Origin: Acidimicrobiales bacterium | GTDB lineage: Bacteria > Actinomycetota > Acidimicrobiia > Acidimicrobiales > Poriferisodalaceae | Assembly: GCA_009843525.1 (NCBI GenBank) | Contig: VYDH01000036.1 | Coordinates: 1 to 64,000 of the forward strand | Reading direction: 5' to 3' | Length of the DNA stretch: 64,000 bases | Shown: piece by piece, positions 61,373-64,000 of the stretch | How positions within the stretch are numbered: the stretch's first letter is position 1 | Layout of the letters: each line of letters opens with the position of its first letter | Made by a program: the position numbers and the translations under genes | Notes under the pieces: generated by a model | The model's database searches: none | Seen by the model: the letters and a program-made list of their open reading frames with translations, nothing else | Told to the model about the DNA's origin: nothing

Positions 61373-62649
61373 GTTCTTCTGACTCCTTCCCGCTGCAGCT
61401 CGATATCGACAGCGACACGCTCGCTTCGTGTGTGGCGTGCGGCATGTGCCTGCCGCACTGCCCGACCTACCGCGTGACCGGTGAGGAATCGGCATCGCCG
61501 CGGGGGCGTATTGCCATGATGCGCGATGCCGCCGAGCGGGGCGAGGCCGATGCAGCGTTTGTGGAGTTCATGGACGCCTGCATCCAGTGCCGCGGCTGTG
61601 AGACAGCATGTCCGGCGGGCGTGCACTACGGGCACATGATGGAGGCCACCCGTGAGGCGTTGGCATCCCAGACCAGCTACCAGCCTCGCCTGCGGCGGCT
61701 CGCTTACCGTGCATTGGGCATGCCCCGGTTGCTCGGGTTCGGATCCCGCCTGCTGGGTCTGTCTCAGCGGCTCGGCCTGATACGCCTGTTGAGCCTCTTG
61801 GGCCGTGCACGCCCGTTTCGCCAACTCGGTGCCATGACCGCCTCGCTGCCGCGTGTGCCGGTGCGCCAGGCACCGCTCACCGCCAGCGGCGACGATGTCT
61901 GGCTGTTCACCGGATGCGTCATGGACGCGTGGATGCGCGACACCCACCGGGCCGTGCAGGCCGTGATCGAGGCAACCGGTGCCGGCGTCGCTTTGCCGCC
62001 GGCGGAGGCCACCTGCTGCGGCTCGCTGCACCTCCACGCGGGCTTGGCCTCCGACACCCGGCGACTCGCTCACCGGGTGATGGCGGCGCTGCCCGGTGAG
62101 GCTCCGATCCTGATCGACTCGGCTGGCTGCGGCGCCACGATGAAGGAATACGGTCACCTACTGGGCACCGAAGAGGCCCACCAGTTCGCTGGACGCGTGC
62201 AGGATGTGCACGAATGGCTGGCAGAGCGGATCGACGACCTGCCGGAGGGCGCGGCGACCTCACCGGATGCCGACGGTCCGAGCGCCAGTGACGCGATGGC
62301 CAGCGACGCGACGCCGCGGGAGCGGGTAGCAGTGCAGGATCCGTGTCACCTGCGTCACGTACAGCAGGCGCATCTGCCAGTGCGCGCTGTGCTCGGGCGG
62401 TATGTCGAGATTGCGGAGCTTGACGACGAGGGCCTGTGCTGCGGCGCAGGCGGCGCCTATTCCCAGCAGCACCCCGAGGTCGCCGGAGCAGTACGGGAGC
62501 GCAAGTTGGCCGCCATCGAGCGCACTGGTGTGAGCGTTGTCGCCAGCGCAAACCCCGGATGCACGCTGCACCTGCGAGCGGTGGGCCTCGACGTCCGCCA
62601 CCCGCTCGAGATCGTGGCCGAGCACCTGGATGGCGGCACGCAGGCATGA
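61369..62649 (+). CDS. glcF: Glycolate oxidase iron-sulfur subunit GlcF
   Basis: A 426-residue Fe-S protein with two ferredoxin clusters, 'SCVACGMCLPHCPTYR' and 'ACIQCRGCETACPAGV', and two CCG domains ('ATCCGSLHLHAG' and 'GLCCGAGGAYSQQHPE') that bind further Fe-S or haem-like cofactors. It receives electrons from GlcD/GlcE and delivers them to the membrane quinone pool. GTG 61369 (GTGA overlap with glcE) is 5 bp from GGAGG at 61359-61363; ATG 61366 is only 2 bp away. The stop overlaps the next small gene (ATGA). Confidence 0.93.
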   Translation: MSSSDSFPLQLDIDSDTLASCVACGMCLPHCPTYRVTGEESASPRGRIAMMRDAAERGEADAAFVEFMDACIQCRGCETACPAGVHYGHMMEATREALASQTSYQPRLRRLAYRALGMPRLLGFGSRLLGLSQRLGLIRLLSLLGRARPFRQLGAMTASLPRVPVRQAPLTASGDDVWLFTGCVMDAWMRDTHRAVQAVIEATGAGVALPPAEATCCGSLHLHAGLASDTRRLAHRVMAALPGEAPILIDSAGCGATMKEYGHLLGTEEAHQFAGRVQDVHEWLAERIDDLPEGAATSPDADGPSASDAMASDATPRERVAVQDPCHLRHVQQAHLPVRAVLGRYVEIAELDDEGLCCGAGGAYSQQHPEVAGAVRERKLAAIERTGVSVVASANPGCTLHLRAVGLDVRHPLEIVAEHLDGGTQA

Positions 62650-62867
62650 ATGACGAGATCGCTGAGCTGGCAGACCGTCTCGACGACACAGCCGAACGAC
62701 TCGCCGAGCTCAGCATCGAGCTGCTGCAGGGCGCCCTCGCCGATGCCGACACCAGCGACCAACGCGCCCGGCTCGAACGAAGCGTCACGCGGGCTCGTCG
62801 TGCCACGATCAAGGCCGCCTCGATCCTGCGAGAGTCGATGGGAGCGTCAGAGGCGTTCGACGACTAG
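62646..62867 (+). CDS. Small helical protein coupled to glcF
   Basis: A 73-residue, almost entirely alpha-helical, charged protein ('ELADRLDDTAERLAELSIEL', 'RLERSVTRARRATIKAASIL'), likely a coiled coil. The ATGA overlap with the glcF stop argues for co-expression, so it may be an accessory factor of the glycolate oxidase operon. I do not recognise a family. Coupling is the only functional clue. Confidence 0.75.
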   Translation: MNDEIAELADRLDDTAERLAELSIELLQGALADADTSDQRARLERSVTRARRATIKAASILRESMGASEAFDD

Positions 62868-62900
62868 CGGCTGATGAGCGGCCCTGACCGAGCAGGCCGC

Positions 62901-63512
62901 TCAGTTGCCGCTCGAGATGCGGTAGAGCTCGCCGATGAGGTCGTCGTACTGGCCGATGGCCAAGGCCACGGCGTAGGCCGCGCCGACCAGGGCGCCGGCG
63001 ATGGCGAACGGCAGCCGGTCCAGCAGCCTGCCGACAGCCGGCACCGCATAGGGAGCCGTGGCAATGAGCAGCAGCGGCAGCAAGACGCCGACCATGTAGA
63101 TGAACATCAGCCCGAGCGTGCGTGGGCCGGCAGTGGAGGCGTCATTGAGGATGTCGCCGAGGAGTTCGCCGACGCAAGGCCGCCACAGCCAGCCTGCCAA
63201 CGCGCCGCCCACGAGGCCTGCGCCGGTGGCGAGCGGCGACGAATGGCCAGGCGCCCGCCATGCCGCCGAGTAGGTGCCGGCGGCGACGACGCCGGCGATC
63301 ACCACGGCTGCACCTCGCGCCGAGACCCACCAGTGCCCGGCTGCCTGCGCCCAGGCCAGGAACGCAGCGCCTGCGGTGTAGTACAGCGCCACTGTGAGAC
63401 GCGCCCTGCGGGCAACGAACACCAGCGCCAGCCCCGGCACCAGGGCCGTGAGCGTGCAGGCCCACGTGATCACCCCGATGCCCTCGGTGAGGGTGTCGAA
63501 AATGGTGCTCAT
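62901..63512 (-). CDS. CcdA/DsbD-type membrane protein
   Basis: A 203-residue membrane protein with about six hydrophobic helices. The first and fourth contain the paired cysteines of CcdA-type thiol transporters: 'VITWACTLTALVPGLALVF' and 'WLWRPCVGELLGDILNDAS', the latter very close to the usual W-x-P-C-V-G motif. CcdA carries reducing equivalents across the membrane to extracytoplasmic thioredoxin-like proteins, for example in cytochrome c maturation. A thioredoxin-like gene lies 17 bp upstream in the same operon, which fits. Some motif residues differ from standard CcdA, so a divergent member. Confidence 0.8.
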   Translation of the reverse strand: MSTIFDTLTEGIGVITWACTLTALVPGLALVFVARRARLTVALYYTAGAAFLAWAQAAGHWWVSARGAAVVIAGVVAAGTYSAAWRAPGHSSPLATGAGLVGGALAGWLWRPCVGELLGDILNDASTAGPRTLGLMFIYMVGVLLPLLLIATAPYAVPAVGRLLDRLPFAIAGALVGAAYAVALAIGQYDDLIGELYRISSGN

Positions 63513-63529
63513 GGCCGCTGGCCCGCCGG

Positions 63530-64000
63530 TCAGGCCTCAGCGAGGAGTCGCTCGACGGTTGCGTAGAGCTCCCGGTAGGTGTGCGCACCGTCGCCGCGGC
63601 GATCGAAGCGGATCTGGTTGTCGCTGTCGATGACATAGACGCGGGGCCAGTAACCGGTGGGGCCTTCCTGCCAGACGTGGAAGTTGTACTTGGTGGTGTC
63701 GAGAGCGATCGGCCAGACCACGCCGAGTTCGGCAGCGGCCTCGATGATGTTGTCGACATCGGCCTCGTAGCCGAATTCGGGGGAGTGGACCCCCACGACC
63801 TCCACGCCTCGATCCCGGAAGTCCGCGTGTAGTTGGGCCAACGCGTCGAGCGTCTTCTTGCAGTTCCGGCAGCCGAACGTCCAGAACTGCACCACCGTGA
63901 TCTCGTTGTCTGCCCGGATCTCCTCCAGAGATGTGGCCCCGGTGTTCAGCCAGCCGTCGAGCTTGCTGAGTGTGAAGGCGGTGCCAAGCACCGGAATCGG
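63530..64000 (-). CDS. Thioredoxin-like (TlpA/AhpC-TSA type) protein, probably cut by window end
   Basis: At least 154 residues of a TlpA/redoxin-type thioredoxin fold. The active site is 'VVQFWTFGCRNCKKTLDALA' (C-R-N-C), then 'VEVVGVHSPEFGYEADVDNI', 'VVWPIALDTTKYNFHVW' and 'GYWPRVYVIDSDNQIRFDRR' with the cis-Pro region. A GTG at 63991 is a possible start, but the frame stays open to the last base, so the true N-terminus (perhaps with a signal or membrane anchor) lies outside. It pairs with the CcdA-like gene 17 bp downstream as a thiol-reducing module facing the outside of the membrane. Confidence 0.85.
   Translation of the reverse strand, partial: PIPVLGTAFTLSKLDGWLNTGATSLEEIRADNEITVVQFWTFGCRNCKKTLDALAQLHADFRDRGVEVVGVHSPEFGYEADVDNIIEAAAELGVVWPIALDTTKYNFHVWQEGPTGYWPRVYVIDSDNQIRFDRRGDGAHTYRELYATVERLLAEA

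Overview
The window is G+C-rich bacterial DNA, densely coded on both strands with short intergenic gaps and frequent ATGA/GTGA overlaps. Several families typical of actinobacteria (DUF3151, DUF4031, HadA/HadB-type dehydratase pairs, tandem family III CoA-transferases, LLM flavin oxidoreductases, many GTG starts) point to a high-GC actinobacterium. An environmental Acidimicrobiia-like aerobic heterotroph is my best guess. This is inference from gene content, not from a marker gene. I see no rRNA, tRNA, CRISPR array or insertion sequence, and no recognisable DNA-binding transcription factor in the whole 64 kb.

Layout. 1-6.7 kb is accessory in character. It holds a left-truncated AAA-type ATPase, an unknown acidic protein, a membrane-anchored heptad-repeat protein, a large Swt1-HEPN/DUF499 ATPase of the kind found in defence islands, a small three-helix membrane protein and an overlapping tiny basic protein. 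6.8-18.7 kb carries a HIT protein with a 2-oxoglutarate-oxygenase-like protein, an aldehyde dehydrogenase, a class II aldolase broken by one TAA, a fused double CoA-transferase, an orphan molybdenum hydroxylase large subunit, MetY and a HadA/HadB-like dehydratase pair. 18.7-24.4 kb has an acyl-CoA dehydrogenase, a DsbA/FrnE-like gene whose first CxxC cysteine codon is UGA (candidate selenoprotein), a rhodanese/VOC/DUF169 operon, an enoyl-CoA hydratase and a TIGR01777 epimerase. 24.5-33.9 kb has a penicillin-acylase-family enzyme, hydrolases, a four-gene minus-strand catabolic operon (acyl-CoA dehydrogenase, P450, LLM oxidoreductase, hydrolase) and an M20 peptidase. 34-47 kb has a lipoprotein, a D-aminoacylase-like enzyme, cyclophilin, enoyl-CoA hydratase, an antiporter/phosphatase/AI-2E-family block, an M23 peptidase, an AtuA-family protein, a DNA glycosylase and an FAH-family enzyme. 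47-58.9 kb has a degenerate GGDEF protein, a gamma-glutamyltransferase-like protein, a GlcD-like oxidase with a glycerophosphodiesterase, a SirB1-like protein, a phosphatase, a divergent pyruvate kinase and the DUF3151-mobA-RNase D cluster. 58.9-64 kb has a glcDEF glycolate oxidase operon and a CcdA-like/thioredoxin-like pair running off the right end.

Taken together the genes describe a catabolic, redox-rich lifestyle: fatty-acyl/CoA chemistry, oxygenases, glycolate and other hydroxyacid oxidation, and peptide or N-acyl scavenging. The most unusual items are the candidate UGA-encoded selenocysteine in the DsbA/FrnE-like gene at 20026-20637, the Swt1-HEPN/DUF499 neighbourhood at the left end, and the single in-frame stop in the class II aldolase gene. 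All assignments come from reading motifs and context; no database search was run.
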